NCBI GenBank assembly: GCA_910575795.1
Contig: CAJTGE010000009.1
Coordinates: 102,351 to 166,350, forward strand
DNA from: Clostridiaceae bacterium
GTDB taxonomy: Bacteria > Bacillota > Clostridia > Lachnospirales > Lachnospiraceae
Length of the DNA stretch: 64,000 nt
Reading direction: 5' to 3'
In this document: one piece after another, positions 25,721 to 34,261 of the stretch
How positions within the stretch are numbered: position 1 is the first letter of the stretch
Layout: the number at the start of each line of letters is the position of its first letter
Position numbers and translations under genes: made by a program
The notes under the pieces: model-generated
The model's database searches: none
What the model saw: only the letters and a program-made list of their open reading frames with translations
What the model was told of the DNA's origin: nothing

Positions 25721-27002
25721 CCTGCCGATGTCTGTCGTCAAACTGAAAAAATGGTGGGACAGCCCTGAGAAAACGTTGAGATGTGATTTGCCCTTTCAGC
25801 GTCATGCAGGTGTCTGGAGTGCTTTTACAAAAAGCAGCCTGATTCACAGTATGCTGGCAGACAGCTATATCCTGCCGATAGTTCTGCTGAAGGATCGAGT
25901 TGGTGTCGATGAAAGGGGCAAGGATGTCTTTGTCTATAACATCGAGGATGGCCAGCAGAGGCTCACCAACGTGTTCAGTTTTATGGACGAGGAGAATGGT
26001 TGGGCGTTGCATAGTGCAACGCCAACCATCCGATATGAGGGCGAAGACTATGAACTTGCAGGGAAGAAATATATAGAGCTGCCCAAGGAACTGCAAGACG
26101 CTATTGCCCAGTTTCGATTCAGCATTCAGTGCCTGGAAGACTATACAATGGAGGAGGCAGAGACTTTATTTTTCAATATCAATTCTGGTGTGAATCTGTC
26201 TCCAATCCAGAAGGCGAAGTCCAGAATGGGTACTGATTTAATCAAGTTCTTTACAGATCTGTTAGGCGGCTCTTTCTTTACTCAGGCAATCAGTATTACA
26301 GAAGCCCAGGCGAAGCGGGAAGAAGACTTGCTGATGTTGATCCAGGCGGCATTACTGTTGGATAATCGTCATGAGGGGCTGGATTACAAGACGATTTCCG
26401 CCGCTTTCTGCTTATCGTATGCCGAGTCCATCAGGGGTATCTATAACGCCGATAAGCGTGATATGCTGACCGAGACGATTCAGTTTTTAAACAATTCCTT
26501 TGAAACGAGGAATAAATTTCTCAAGAAGAACAATGTGCCGATAGTTGTTGTCATTGCGAAGATTGCCTTGGAGCAGCAGATTGAGACTAAGGCATTTAGG
26601 TCATTTATCAATGACTTTGCCAGCAGTTTATATCCGGCATATGAGGAGGCCAGCGGCAGCGGGAATGTAAAATGCAAGCTGACACAAATGCGTCTGAGAG
26701 TCATGTTTCTGGCATTCTGCAAGTATTTCAAGCTGAATGCCGAGGAGGTGAAAAAGCCTTTTGCTGACGGCATTCCGCTGTATGAAGGCTTGAGTGCAGA
26801 GGATGATTTGGGTATCCCTGAACCTGAAGATGAAACCAATCCGGCGGATATGGAGACGATTCCAGAGGCTTCAGCCCCAGCGGAGCCAGTCTATACAGAG
26901 CCTCCCAATACAGAGGTTCTGGAAGAATCAGGTATAGCCGAAGGCCAGGAGTTGGAAGACGGCGGTGTTGAGTCAGGGGAGGTTGAGGAGATTGGAGCAT
27001 AA
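25707..27002 (+). CDS. DUF262 (ParB/GmrSD-N fold) protein
   Basis: Start at ATG 25707 behind GAGGAGGAG, overlapping the gene before. The 431-residue protein contains IEDGQQRLTNVFSF (nt about 25938-25981), the signature of DUF262, a ParB-nuclease-like fold also found at the N-terminus of GmrS/GmrSD-type defence enzymes. The usual upstream strands and the LPFQRH and IQKAKSRMG segments fit the family. The DUF1524 (HNH) partner domain of GmrSD is absent: the C-terminus is instead a long Glu/Pro-rich tail. Standalone DUF262 proteins bind nucleotides or DNA; here a role in element maintenance or anti-phage defence is possible. Its end overlaps the DUF3846 gene. Confidence 0.75.
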   Translation: MNRSNLPMSVVKLKKWWDSPEKTLRCDLPFQRHAGVWSAFTKSSLIHSMLADSYILPIVLLKDRVGVDERGKDVFVYNIEDGQQRLTNVFSFMDEENGWALHSATPTIRYEGEDYELAGKKYIELPKELQDAIAQFRFSIQCLEDYTMEEAETLFFNINSGVNLSPIQKAKSRMGTDLIKFFTDLLGGSFFTQAISITEAQAKREEDLLMLIQAALLLDNRHEGLDYKTISAAFCLSYAESIRGIYNADKRDMLTETIQFLNNSFETRNKFLKKNNVPIVVVIAKIALEQQIETKAFRSFINDFASSLYPAYEEASGSGNVKCKLTQMRLRVMFLAFCKYFKLNAEEVKKPFADGIPLYEGLSAEDDLGIPEPEDETNPADMETIPEASAPAEPVYTEPPNTEVLEESGIAEGQELEDGGVESGEVEEIGA

Positions 27003-27417
27003 TAAGATAAAAGCGTATTTTCTGCGAGTTGACGAGGATCTTCGCTTACCTTACCAGGGGTATCTTGGAGAAATTGAAAATACGTTATCAGCAAAGCAAA
27101 AGTATGTAAACTTTGGTAAGGCTAACGGCAGTATTCAGGTGGTTTCTTTAACCGATGAGATAGACATAATCTGCCATGATGAGGGGAAGCTGCTGGGGTT
27201 TCCGGCAAATAGGGCATGGCTGGATAATGAAGGAGAGGTTCTGGATTTGCTAGTTGGAAACCTCCTTGTTGTGAGATGTGAAGGCCCTGATTTCACCAGT
27301 ATTCGTGAGTCGGATATTCCTTATATCGAGGAGTATTTAAAGCCCGTAAGGGTAATGGATGAGGTGCTTGTGCTTATACCGCCAGAGATATTACCCAAGT
27401 ATAATGGAGGCTCTTAA
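26992..27417 (+). CDS. DUF3846-family protein
   Basis: The frame overlaps the end of the DUF262 gene. The start is uncertain: TTG 26992, TTG 26983 and GTG 26965 are all possible, and none has a perfectly spaced ribosome site. The central part (KLLGFPANRAW, then a turn and DLLVGNLLVVR) matches DUF3846, a small family common on Firmicute plasmids, phages and conjugative elements, with no defined activity. About 141 residues from TTG 26992. It forms a coupled set with DUF262 upstream and DUF4314 downstream. Confidence 0.65.
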   Translation: MEHNKIKAYFLRVDEDLRLPYQGYLGEIENTLSAKQKYVNFGKANGSIQVVSLTDEIDIICHDEGKLLGFPANRAWLDNEGEVLDLLVGNLLVVRCEGPDFTSIRESDIPYIEEYLKPVRVMDEVLVLIPPEILPKYNGGS

Positions 27418-27418
27418 T

Positions 27419-27646
27419 ATGTCAGACAAGGTTGCATTATATCGCAGTCAATATCCCAGGGGTACTGTTCTGGAGTTGACTGCTCCCATCGCTGATGATT
27501 TCAGTCCAAAACCTCAAGGAGCCAGGTTCCAGGTGGAATATATGGACGACCAGTTGCAGTTGCATGGGAAGTGGTTGCCGCCAGAAAGGGGCAGTCTTGC
27601 CATAATCCCAGGAGTTGATTCTTTCAAAATAGTAAGGCAGAAATAA
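27419..27646 (+). CDS. DUF4314-family small protein
   Basis: The ATG at 27419 follows AATGGAGG, one base after the upstream stop. The 75-residue product begins YRSQYPRGTVLELTAPI after eight residues and ends LAIIPGVDSFKIV. This is the layout of DUF4314 (Y-P-x-G-T, then a compact barrel with G-x-D-x-F). The family occurs beside DUF3846 genes on mobile elements; function unknown. The polar motif supplies its PRGT codons, showing how the motif can fall inside conserved protein positions. Terminator immediately after. Confidence 0.7.
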   Translation: MSDKVALYRSQYPRGTVLELTAPIADDFSPKPQGARFQVEYMDDQLQLHGKWLPPERGSLAIIPGVDSFKIVRQK

Positions 27647-27652
27647 GCTGTG

Positions 27653-27687
27653 AAGACCGTCAGTCTTATGTGATTGGCGGTCTTTTT
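27653..27687 (+). terminator. Rho-independent terminator
   Basis: AAGACCG pairs with CGGTCTT and is followed by a T run, just after the DUF4314 gene. Confidence 0.85.
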
Positions 27688-28179
27688 GTATTCAGTCTGA
27701 AGTCGTAAAAAATTGCTCGGTGTCGTATATTTCCGGCTTATTGGGGTTGGCTTTGTATTTGCCGTTTTACGGGGTAAAACCCCCACTATGGTACTGGGGT
27801 CGGCTATGCTCCTTACGTCCCTATCACGGGGCGCACGATGCGTCACGGAGGCAATTCCGTATTGGGCTGGGGTACTGGCTGTCTGGTTTTTCCGGACTAT
27901 TGTTTTGGGGTTAAAAAACCCGACCTTTTCGGCCTTTTACGACCCTGGCTGACCAGTGGTTTAATGGCCAGATGGGGTATCCTCCGATAGAGTTTTCCAA
28001 CTGTTTTTCAAGACTATAATATATTGATTTGTTCCTGTTTTTCGGCAATATACAGCCTAATTTCAGCTATCTAAACTGTATCTTTATGTTCAGGGACAGA
28101 GGTTTTTGTCGAGCAAGACAGCCGCTTGGGTGTCCAGATGCCTGGTGGTTTGCAGCTTCAGATAATTGAAAGGAGGCAT
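27688..28179. other. Structured, GC-richer intergenic region
   Basis: No credible gene. The stretch from about 27710 to 27960 is full of short inverted repeats, such as ACGGGGTAAAACCCCC and GGGGTTAAAAAACCC, with TTTTTCCGG and CGACCTTTTCGGCC segments. A comparable arrangement (TTTTTCCGG, CGACCTTTGCCGTATTTACG) occurs at 43520-43590 before the recombinase gene. It may be a replication, recombination or regulatory site; no iteron series or known RNA fold was recognised. Short frames across it are unlikely to be genes. Confidence 0.45.
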
Positions 28180-28761
28180 ATGGTTTTGGATTACACGGAG
28201 AATATAAAAAAGTTGATCAGTGCGGATTCTGTTTACGAGGGGTATTATGACGATGAGGTTTCAGGTGCAAATTTGTACCGATATAACTGCGGGCTTTTGG
28301 ATGTAAAGCGTTGGCTCCATTCTGTGCTGACAAGGGAGTTGTCAGAGTCAAATTATGAAGCAGCCAGAGTGATTCTGCATCTGCCTTTGGAGGATTTAGA
28401 AGTGCGGGTAGGTACGGAGATTGATGTGAAATTGGCAGAGGTTCTGCCTTATGACTATAATAAAATCTCTTGCTCTGCAGGCCAGGTATTTGAGAAGGGG
28501 ACTCCAGAACTGCTCTCAACATTACTGGGTGAGATGGACATTTACACATACAAGGCAATCCTGGAAGATAAGAATAACCCTGTCAGATTACTCTATCAGT
28601 ATTTCATTTCTATGATTGAAAAAGCTCATCAGATAACTGGCAGCTCAGGGGTACTAAATAGGGCTATTCTAAAGGAGCATAAACTCCAGGATGATTTGAT
28701 GTTGTATAGAATGGACAGCATTTTATGTAGTGTCGCTGAGTTGTTTACAGATGGGTATTAA
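28180..28761 (+). CDS. Uncharacterised 193-residue protein
   Basis: The ATG at 28180 is directly preceded by GAAAGGAGGC, a short but usable spacing; upstream in-frame codons have no ribosome site. The product is helical, acidic and cytoplasmic, with no recognised motif. It stands alone between the structured intergenic region and a terminator. Codon usage and polar-motif copies match region A. Confidence 0.6.
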   Translation: MVLDYTENIKKLISADSVYEGYYDDEVSGANLYRYNCGLLDVKRWLHSVLTRELSESNYEAARVILHLPLEDLEVRVGTEIDVKLAEVLPYDYNKISCSAGQVFEKGTPELLSTLLGEMDIYTYKAILEDKNNPVRLLYQYFISMIEKAHQITGSSGVLNRAILKEHKLQDDLMLYRMDSILCSVAELFTDGY

Positions 28762-28787
28762 AGACCGCTATCAGGGGTATCCAAGAA

Positions 28788-28819
28788 GCCAGCTTTCCAC
28801 TGGGAAGGCTGGCATTTTT
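28788..28819 (+). terminator. Rho-independent terminator
   Basis: GCCAGCTTTCC pairs with GGAAGGCTGGC, followed by ATTTTTG. Confidence 0.88.
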
Positions 28820-28953
28820 GTGCCTAAATTCCCTAAATATATCAGACGCTTCAACTTTTTCTTCAGATGAAAAAGTTCTTCTTAAGAGAACTTGACACAC
28901 CTTTAGACGAGAGTTAACATAGCACAACTATAATAGAAAAGGAGGTTTAGCAG

Positions 28954-29223
28954 GTGAGACTAAGCAAAGTCAAAAGGAAGTATCCAGAGCGTTTTGTAAT
29001 ACTGGTACCGCTTATGCGAGACGTGAAATCCAATAAGCCATTGACGTTTCGTGTATTGAAAGAATGCTGGAATTATGTGGAGTGTGAGCATGCTCTTACG
29101 TATTATGAAAACGAGGGGTTTCCAGGGGTATTTGCATTTCCTAATTTTGCTGATGGAACGCCGCCGGGTTTTACGCCAGAAAGAACGGCACAGATGTTTC
29201 GTGTTTTAAATGGGTGTGATTGA
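28954..29223 (+). CDS. Small uncharacterised protein, 89 residues
   Basis: Starts at GTG 28954 after AAAGGAGG. The product is basic at the N-terminus (RLSKVKRKYPERF) and ends with an aromatic, Gly/Pro-rich segment. No family recognised. It shares a short overlap region with the next frame (29226), so the two are probably expressed together. Confidence 0.5.
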   Translation: MRLSKVKRKYPERFVILVPLMRDVKSNKPLTFRVLKECWNYVECEHALTYYENEGFPGVFAFPNFADGTPPGFTPERTAQMFRVLNGCD

Positions 29224-29225
29224 GT

Positions 29226-29579
29226 ATGTTGAGTAGCGTATTTCCGTATGTACCTCACCCTTTGTTGGACGAGATTCTTTTCCTGGTTGGGGAGAATGTT
29301 GATTGTGACAAAGAAGCTCTCTCCAAAAAACTATATGAAATTGAAAAGGCGGCATCCCAGCGGGCTTTGGCCTTAATGCTCAAAGAACTCTATGATTTTG
29401 ATCTTGATGCCCTCACAGCAGATATTGCCAAAATTGAGTTGTTAGAGGCAGATAAGGTGGTGGATAAGCGAGACAGAAAAAAATTACTAAGAGCCTTCTG
29501 GTGGATAATTTCTGTTTATTATGAAGGCAACGTAAAAAAGGCGATACAAACTTGTAATGATATCAAGGCTTTTAAATAA
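29226..29579 (+). CDS. Uncharacterised 117-residue helical protein
   Basis: The likely start is ATG 29226, two bases after the stop of the previous gene, with only a weak ribosome site, so it probably depends on coupling. The product is helical and charged (EKAASQRALALMLKEL, DKRDRKKLLRAFWW). No motif recognised and no membrane segment is certain. Confidence 0.5.
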   Translation: MLSSVFPYVPHPLLDEILFLVGENVDCDKEALSKKLYEIEKAASQRALALMLKELYDFDLDALTADIAKIELLEADKVVDKRDRKKLLRAFWWIISVYYEGNVKKAIQTCNDIKAFK

Positions 29580-30066
29580 GGTATGAGAGGAATCCAATTT
29601 AGAAGTCCAGCTAAGAAATGTCAATAGGTAAAATGAAAAATGTTTAAAAAGTTTTTTTCAAGCAGTTGATGTAAAAAAGGGTAACTTTAACATGCGTGGG
29701 TTCGTGTCAGAGGATAATAAGAAGTCAGGGTTTTTGTCACACGTAAAGTTTATATAGTCTTAGCGGGAGCTTCCAAGTTTATTTGGAGGCTCCTGTATTT
29801 ATGTCTGGAGGTAAGGCTTGGGTATCTATAAACAGCATGAGGCGGTTTGTCAAGCGTTGAGGTGCCGATCCAATTCATACAGATTTTACGTGGTATTTTT
29901 TATCATGTCCAGGGGTACGAAAAGCCGTTACTATTCTGCGAGTTGCTTCTAAGAGGTGCTCTTAAGATTACAGGAGTGAGATTGGTAAGTAAAGTAAGAT
30001 TCGTAACTAAATCATTGATCTCTGTTTAAACTTTGGCAGGAGGAAGTATGGATTGGAGGTGATTTT
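29580..30066. other. Intergenic region with a repeat tail and a hairpin
   Basis: This 487-bp gap contains a diverged copy of the GTCACACGT repeat tail from the 18-kb region (29724-29748). A hairpin with an interrupted stem (GGGAGCTTCCAA with TTGGAGGCTCCT, 29765-29793) is followed by GTATTT, likely a terminator. One polar motif lies near 29910. The 60-codon frame at 29847 has no ribosome site and is not called. Confidence 0.5.
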
Positions 30067-30252
30067 ATGTTGTCGGTTAGCGAGGTGGCAAATAGGTTTC
30101 AGGTAACACCCCATACAGTCAGAAGTTGGGAAGCTAAAGGTATCTTAAAGCCAGATTGGGTATCTCCCACAGGCAGACGTTACTACCAGGAAGAAAACGT
30201 GGAGAGGTTATACTCCAGGGGTATCAAAACTTTACGAGGAAGCCAAACATGA
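30067..30252 (+). CDS. Small winged-helix (MerR-type) DNA-binding protein
   Basis: A 61-residue protein starting at ATG 30067 after GGAGGTGATTTT. It carries a textbook MerR-type domain: LSVSEVANRFQVTPHTVRSW (helix-turn-helix), EAKGILKPDW, a PTGRRYY wing and a closing ENVERLYSRG helix. Very similar domains appear twice in 31807 and once in 32261. The stop overlaps the ATG of the next gene (ATGA), so this pair is coupled: a small DNA binder with a second helix-turn-helix protein. Confidence 0.75.
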   Translation: MLSVSEVANRFQVTPHTVRSWEAKGILKPDWVSPTGRRYYQEENVERLYSRGIKTLRGSQT

Positions 30253-30857
30253 TATACAAAGCAGAAGAGTTAATGAAACTGAATAAGGAGAGGCAGGATA
30301 ACGCTAAGATAATCAGAATGAAAGTCCTTGGCATGATATTGGCAGGTTATACCAAGAAAGAGATTGAGCAGAAATTAAGGTGTTCTCAAAGTACCATTAA
30401 CAGGTCATTTCAAAGCCTGAGTCGTGAAGATTTGGAGAGCATGTATCACATGCACCGGAATTTGTTCCCAGGGGTATCCATACACGATATTACATTGTTC
30501 TGGAAGGCGGGATTTCTTTATTCCAAGTACCATGAGCTTCTTAAAACCAGAGAGACAGCTATGCCATCTTATCAGGCCCCGGAGAAAAAGAAGAGGATAC
30601 GCCCAAAACCTAAATTTGGTTCAAGGGTTCAGGAGACGTCCCCCATCAGCCATGAGGAAAGAAAGCCGGAGGTTAGTCAGCCAGTTACTACCAGAGATTT
30701 GTTTGGGGAAATGCCAAGGCAGCTTGATGATGGTGTGAAGGAGCCTTTTGAAGAACGATACAGACGTGTTCGCCGTGAACAGCGGCGGGAACTTGAGAGA
30801 CAGTGGTTTTACAGGGGTATTACAGAATCCAGTGATGAAGACAGCTTTAGTTATTAA
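30249..30857 (+). CDS. Helix-turn-helix protein with basic tail
   Basis: The ATG at 30249 overlaps the preceding stop. The 202-residue protein has a homeodomain-like helix-turn-helix near residues 25-60: GMILAGYTKKEIEQKL, then RCSQSTINRSFQSL. This is the pattern of response-regulator or resolvase C-terminal DNA-binding helices. The rest is a proline/basic linker (KKKRIRPKPKFG) and a highly charged C-terminal helix (RRVRREQRRELERQ). A related helix pair occurs in 34936. No catalytic domain, so it is more likely a DNA- or RNA-binding structural or regulatory protein. Confidence 0.6.
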   Translation: MIYKAEELMKLNKERQDNAKIIRMKVLGMILAGYTKKEIEQKLRCSQSTINRSFQSLSREDLESMYHMHRNLFPGVSIHDITLFWKAGFLYSKYHELLKTRETAMPSYQAPEKKKRIRPKPKFGSRVQETSPISHEERKPEVSQPVTTRDLFGEMPRQLDDGVKEPFEERYRRVRREQRRELERQWFYRGITESSDEDSFSY

Positions 30858-30969
30858 GATTTCTTTCTGACTGATTTCGGGCAAGAGATATTTTATTACG
30901 AGTGTTACTATTTGTTTTTGTTTGATTCAGGTGGATTTGAGTATCTGTCACGGTCAGGAGGTGATTTTG

Positions 30970-31443
30970 ATGTTCATTTGGGCATTGCCATTTCACGCTT
31001 TTCATTATGAGTTGAAAGATGGCTCTGACATTGCCATATTTGCTTTTGACAATAACGATTCAACTTGTGATTTTGGAGACAGCATAAAACGTGTTATATG
31101 TAAGAACGTTAGTTGTGACTTTTCAAATCAAGAACAGGTGGAAAGCTATATTGCCAGGTATCTGATGGAGCGTGATATTCAGATAAAACAGCCCATAGGA
31201 GAGTTCTTCCATGTAAGTTGTATCCTCAACAGAGCCAGTAGCCTATTTGGAGGGGTATCAGTTTTTGAAAAATGTGTTGAATCAGACGCCCGCTTGCGAG
31301 TATCTCACAGGTTGTTATGTGAATATGGCAAAGAAATCATTCAGTTAGAGGTAAGCAGTGACTATATTGAAGGTTTGAGTATTTGGGACTATAGGCAGTT
31401 GAAATTAAATGCAGCACTCTTTTGGAGGAGTTACCATCAATAA
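30970..31443 (+). CDS. Uncharacterised 157-residue protein
   Basis: The start is ATG 30970 behind TCAGGAGGTGATTTTG. The product is a mixed alpha/beta cytoplasmic protein with several Cys and His residues scattered rather than in pairs. No family recognised. Followed by a hairpin at 31502-31541. Confidence 0.5.
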   Translation: MFIWALPFHAFHYELKDGSDIAIFAFDNNDSTCDFGDSIKRVICKNVSCDFSNQEQVESYIARYLMERDIQIKQPIGEFFHVSCILNRASSLFGGVSVFEKCVESDARLRVSHRLLCEYGKEIIQLEVSSDYIEGLSIWDYRQLKLNAALFWRSYHQ

Positions 31444-31806
31444 GTCAATATTTTACACGAGATGACAACGGAGAATGAGACAAATAAGCAGACAGAAAAA
31501 AGGAATCAGTTGAGCTATATCCTAATAGCCGAACTGATTCCGTTGTAAGAGCATTACTCTTAAGGATTAAGGGCGATTCAAGTTCTGTATTGGAGAATAG
31601 CTACTGATTTATATAGTTGAGTTTGAGCCTTTGAGTCGTGAGAGAAAAATCAGAAGCTCAAGGTGGGGTTTAGACCTATCAATAAGCAAATGAAGTCATT
31701 CAGGTATCTCAAGTTGATTAAAGAGGTATAGGAGTTTGTAACATTTCTGGTAATTTAGCAGTATTTAATCCCCAGGGGTACTGAATTCTTTTAGGAGGTA
31801 TTAGTT
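31444..31806. other. Intergenic region with hairpin
   Basis: This 363-bp gap holds a ten-bp inverted repeat, GGAATCAGTT with AACTGATTCC (31502-31541), without a clear T run. One polar motif lies near 31774 just before the ribosome site of the next gene. No gene seen. Confidence 0.5.
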
Positions 31807-32181
31807 ATGAATTTATCGGTGAGTCAGGTTGCCGAGATGTTCGCGGTAAACATAACAACTATTTATTCCTGGGACAAGAAGGGCATTTTAAAGCCAACCT
31901 GGGTATTCCCCGGCACCAAAAGCCGCAGGAATAGGTTCTATTCCGAGGAGTCTGTAAAAGCCTTATTTGAGAGTTGTTACCAATGCGAAAATAGAGATTT
32001 TACCATGATATCTGTCAATGAGGTGGCAGATATGTTAGGGATATCAAAGCAGAGGGTATATGTTCTGGAGTCCAGGGGCGACATCCAAGCAGCCTGGGTA
32101 TCCCCAGGAGGCAGACGGTACTACTCAAAGGAGAAAATCCAAGAGTTTTACAACCAGGGGTATCAGACAGACAAAAAATAA
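31807..32181 (+). CDS. Tandem double winged-helix (MerR-type) DNA-binding protein
   Basis: Start at ATG 31807 after TTAGGAGG; 124 residues. It consists of two complete MerR-type domains in a row. Domain 1 (1-60) has LSVSQVAEMFAVNITTIYSW, KKGILKPTW, RRNRFYSEESV. Domain 2 (62-124) has ISVNEVADMLGISKQRVYVL, ESRGDIQAAW, GGRRYYSKEKI. The halves resemble each other and the product of 30067, so it probably arose by duplication or fusion of a one-domain gene. Two wings in one chain could contact two adjacent sites without dimerising. No effector domain is present. Confidence 0.75.
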   Translation: MNLSVSQVAEMFAVNITTIYSWDKKGILKPTWVFPGTKSRRNRFYSEESVKALFESCYQCENRDFTMISVNEVADMLGISKQRVYVLESRGDIQAAWVSPGGRRYYSKEKIQEFYNQGYQTDKK

Positions 32182-32260
32182 CGAGTTTCTATCCTAAATC
32201 ATATACGAGCCAATATGGATTACTACGATTAGAACGATAATTGAAAGGAGGAGAACTTTC

Positions 32261-32443
32261 ATGGAATCAGGAGTTGATTTGTTGACATCATATGATTTCG
32301 CAAAAGCCATTGGAGTCAGTGCCGCCACAGTTAAGGGATGGGATAACAATGGCACTTTAACTGCATATTTAGTTACCCCAGGAGGCTCCAGACGATATCA
32401 TCCCAAACAGGTGAAAGAGTATTTCGAGAGGTACAAAAGATAA
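32261..32443 (+). CDS. Small winged-helix (MerR-type) DNA-binding protein
   Basis: The ATG follows GAAAGGAGGAG at 32239-32249. A 60-residue MerR-type domain: LTSYDFAKAIGVSAATVKGW, a Gly-Thr-Leu turn, PGGSRRYHPKQV and a short final helix. It is closest to the domains in 30067 and 31807. Third DNA binder of this type within 2.4 kb. Confidence 0.72.
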   Translation: MESGVDLLTSYDFAKAIGVSAATVKGWDNNGTLTAYLVTPGGSRRYHPKQVKEYFERYKR

Positions 32444-32490
32444 AGGGCGAGATTTTATACAAGATTGCTTTTAGCTAAGGAGATTTTATT

Positions 32491-33021
32491 ATGGTAAAAC
32501 CACAATTCAAGGTACTTCGTGTACTGCGTACTTTTAGCTTTTATGACTACCAAGGTAAGCGTTTAACCGTGAAGGCGATTTGGGATAATGCTGATAGGGA
32601 GAGATGTACCATGGATATGGAAGGCGCCTCTGCTTGTTGGTACAAGTTGACTTGTAAACAGTATATTGGGTATAAATATTCCATCAGGCAGGATTTGGTG
32701 AAGTTGATTCGAGAGTATCTGAAAAGCACCAGAACCGATGTATCCTCATTTGACATCATTGATGAGAGTCTTACGCTGATTGCGGGGTACGGCATTGATT
32801 CAAGAGCCAGTTGGCATAACGAGATAGCGATGAAATTTGGTATCCCTGAAGATGGCAGCCATCCTACCAAGACAGTGACTTATTTCGGCATCCCCAGGGG
32901 TACTCAGGTTACAGCTTACTTCGATAACTGTGATACCCCTCGTTCTCTGGATAAAGATATTGCAGATTACCGAGGGTTAGTTTCTACATTCAGACAGCTA
33001 GTTCAGAGCGGTCAAGTTTGA
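32491..33021 (+). CDS. Uncharacterised 176-residue protein
   Basis: Starts at ATG 32491 behind AAGGAGATTTT. The product is a mixed alpha/beta soluble protein with no signal peptide or recognised motif. It lies between the DNA-binding cluster and a set of small membrane proteins. A polar motif near its 3' end encodes PRGT. Confidence 0.55.
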   Translation: MVKPQFKVLRVLRTFSFYDYQGKRLTVKAIWDNADRERCTMDMEGASACWYKLTCKQYIGYKYSIRQDLVKLIREYLKSTRTDVSSFDIIDESLTLIAGYGIDSRASWHNEIAMKFGIPEDGSHPTKTVTYFGIPRGTQVTAYFDNCDTPRSLDKDIADYRGLVSTFRQLVQSGQV

Positions 33022-33074
33022 CATCTCTAGTTATAAAAATCACTTAAAGATTCTCAAAGGAAGGAGTAAGCCAG

Positions 33075-33254
33075 ATGGACAAAGAGACAATCAATATGAA
33101 GAATTTCGTGTTAGAAGATGATGACCCTAAGCTGATATCAGAGCAGAAGAAGCAGGAGACATACGCTATCATTGAGTGGGGACTGACAGGAGGCTTGCTG
33201 GTACTTTTAGTTGCCGGAGTGTTTATATTGTGCCGGGTACTATTCCAGATATAG
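33075..33254 (+). CDS. Small single-pass membrane protein, 59 residues
   Basis: Starts at ATG 33075 after GGAAGGAGTAAGCC. An acidic N-terminal half (VLEDDDPKLISEQKK) is followed by one membrane helix (LTGGLLVLLVAGVFILCRV) and a very short tail. Such peptides are common in phage and conjugative modules but cannot be assigned. It overlaps a small frame (33230) and leads into the membrane-protein genes at 33394 and 34262. Confidence 0.5.
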   Translation: MDKETINMKNFVLEDDDPKLISEQKKQETYAIIEWGLTGGLLVLLVAGVFILCRVLFQI

Positions 33255-33397
33255 GAGTTAAAGGTACAGGCACTAAGCAGCAAGACGATTTGGTAAAGAC
33301 CACAAAAAGGTTTTATGCCAGGGGTACTGGAGACTGGCGGCCAGAGGCTAAGAAAGCAGGCAAGTTTATGTTATTAGGAGGCAAGGAGGTATTATGA
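33230..33397 (+). CDS. Possible small basic protein bridging two genes
   Basis: A 55-codon frame from GTG 33230, eight bases after GGAGTG, to a stop that overlaps the next ATG (ATGA at 33394). The coupled ends suggest it is translated. The product is basic (KQQDDLVKTTKRFYARG, DWRPEAKKAGKF). No family recognised, and it could be a chance frame. Confidence 0.35.
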   Translation: MPGTIPDIGVKGTGTKQQDDLVKTTKRFYARGTGDWRPEAKKAGKFMLLGGKEVL

Positions 33398-34017
33398 GAG
33401 CAAATCTAGCAAGGGAGCAGCCCCCAGGGGTATATTCAGGGGTACCGGAGGCCGGCCAGAAAACGCCGAGAAAGCCGAGGGCAGAACAACCAGAGTATCC
33501 AGGCAATTCTCAATCATCCCCAGGGGTACTTGATGGTATGGACATTGAGTTTGAGGCTCTTTCACTGGAATCAGAGTCCAGGCACTTAGCAGTGCCAGTT
33601 ACTATGCAAGACGAGAATTTCAGCAATATAGATATAGCAGTATCGGAGCAAAGGTACAAGGAGACAGAATTACAGCAGGAGGCTGTACCCTTTATCAAAG
33701 ATGCAGTTGAGATAGAGGTGAAAAAAGCTGTCAAGAAGGATATTGGACATCGCTTAGATAAATATGAAAAACGGCGTAACCGGCGATTCATGGCCAATAT
33801 AATCGGTACTTGCATGAAGTGGGGTATCGCAGTTCTTATTGCTTTAACTATTTATGGAAATGTCCAGCTCCGCACGAGGATTATCCTAGTAGCTCAAGAT
33901 GTGAGGGAGATGGTTACTTGTTTGCTTAACAATGAGGAAGTATCGTCAAATAAGCTGGTTGAGGATTTGTTCAGGGACTTGGGTGACGATTTTGGCAAGG
34001 AGGAGCGAGAGAATTGA
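33394..34017 (+). CDS. Single-pass membrane protein with long cytoplasmic N-terminus
   Basis: Start at ATG 33394 after GGCAAGGAGG. The 207-residue protein begins with a Pro/Glu-rich disordered segment, contains an EIEVKKAVKKDIGHRL helix, one membrane segment (WGIAVLIALTIYGNV, about residues 147-161) and a C-terminal 45-residue part (QLRTRIILVAQDVREMV onwards). That C-terminal part is closely repeated in the product of 34262, so the two are paralogues over the membrane segment and tail. Three polar motifs occur in its first 130 bases. Function unknown. Confidence 0.6.
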   Translation: MRANLAREQPPGVYSGVPEAGQKTPRKPRAEQPEYPGNSQSSPGVLDGMDIEFEALSLESESRHLAVPVTMQDENFSNIDIAVSEQRYKETELQQEAVPFIKDAVEIEVKKAVKKDIGHRLDKYEKRRNRRFMANIIGTCMKWGIAVLIALTIYGNVQLRTRIILVAQDVREMVTCLLNNEEVSSNKLVEDLFRDLGDDFGKEEREN

Positions 34018-34261
34018 TTTGAGAAGCAGCAGACTCAGTGACTTACCTGCAGAGGCAGCGAGTATTATCAGGAGTTTGGTGTTATGGGACATCAGTTTAG
34101 AAGGCTTAAACATCAGATACTTTGGGTGGGACAGGCTCCGAGAAGGAGAGGTAAAGACTTCAAGGAGCCAATAAGTTCTACGGAGACAGCATTGTATTCT
34201 TAAGCGGCTAAGGAGTCAGGGGTATCCGTGAAATAATCGAATCAGGAAGGGAGGTATTGAT

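Noticed and set aside
25707..27002. Complete GmrSD restriction system
   Set aside because: The DUF1524 HNH part is absent from the protein and no neighbour supplies it.
29847..30029. 60-codon frame before a winged-helix gene
   Set aside because: No ribosome site and no recognisable composition.
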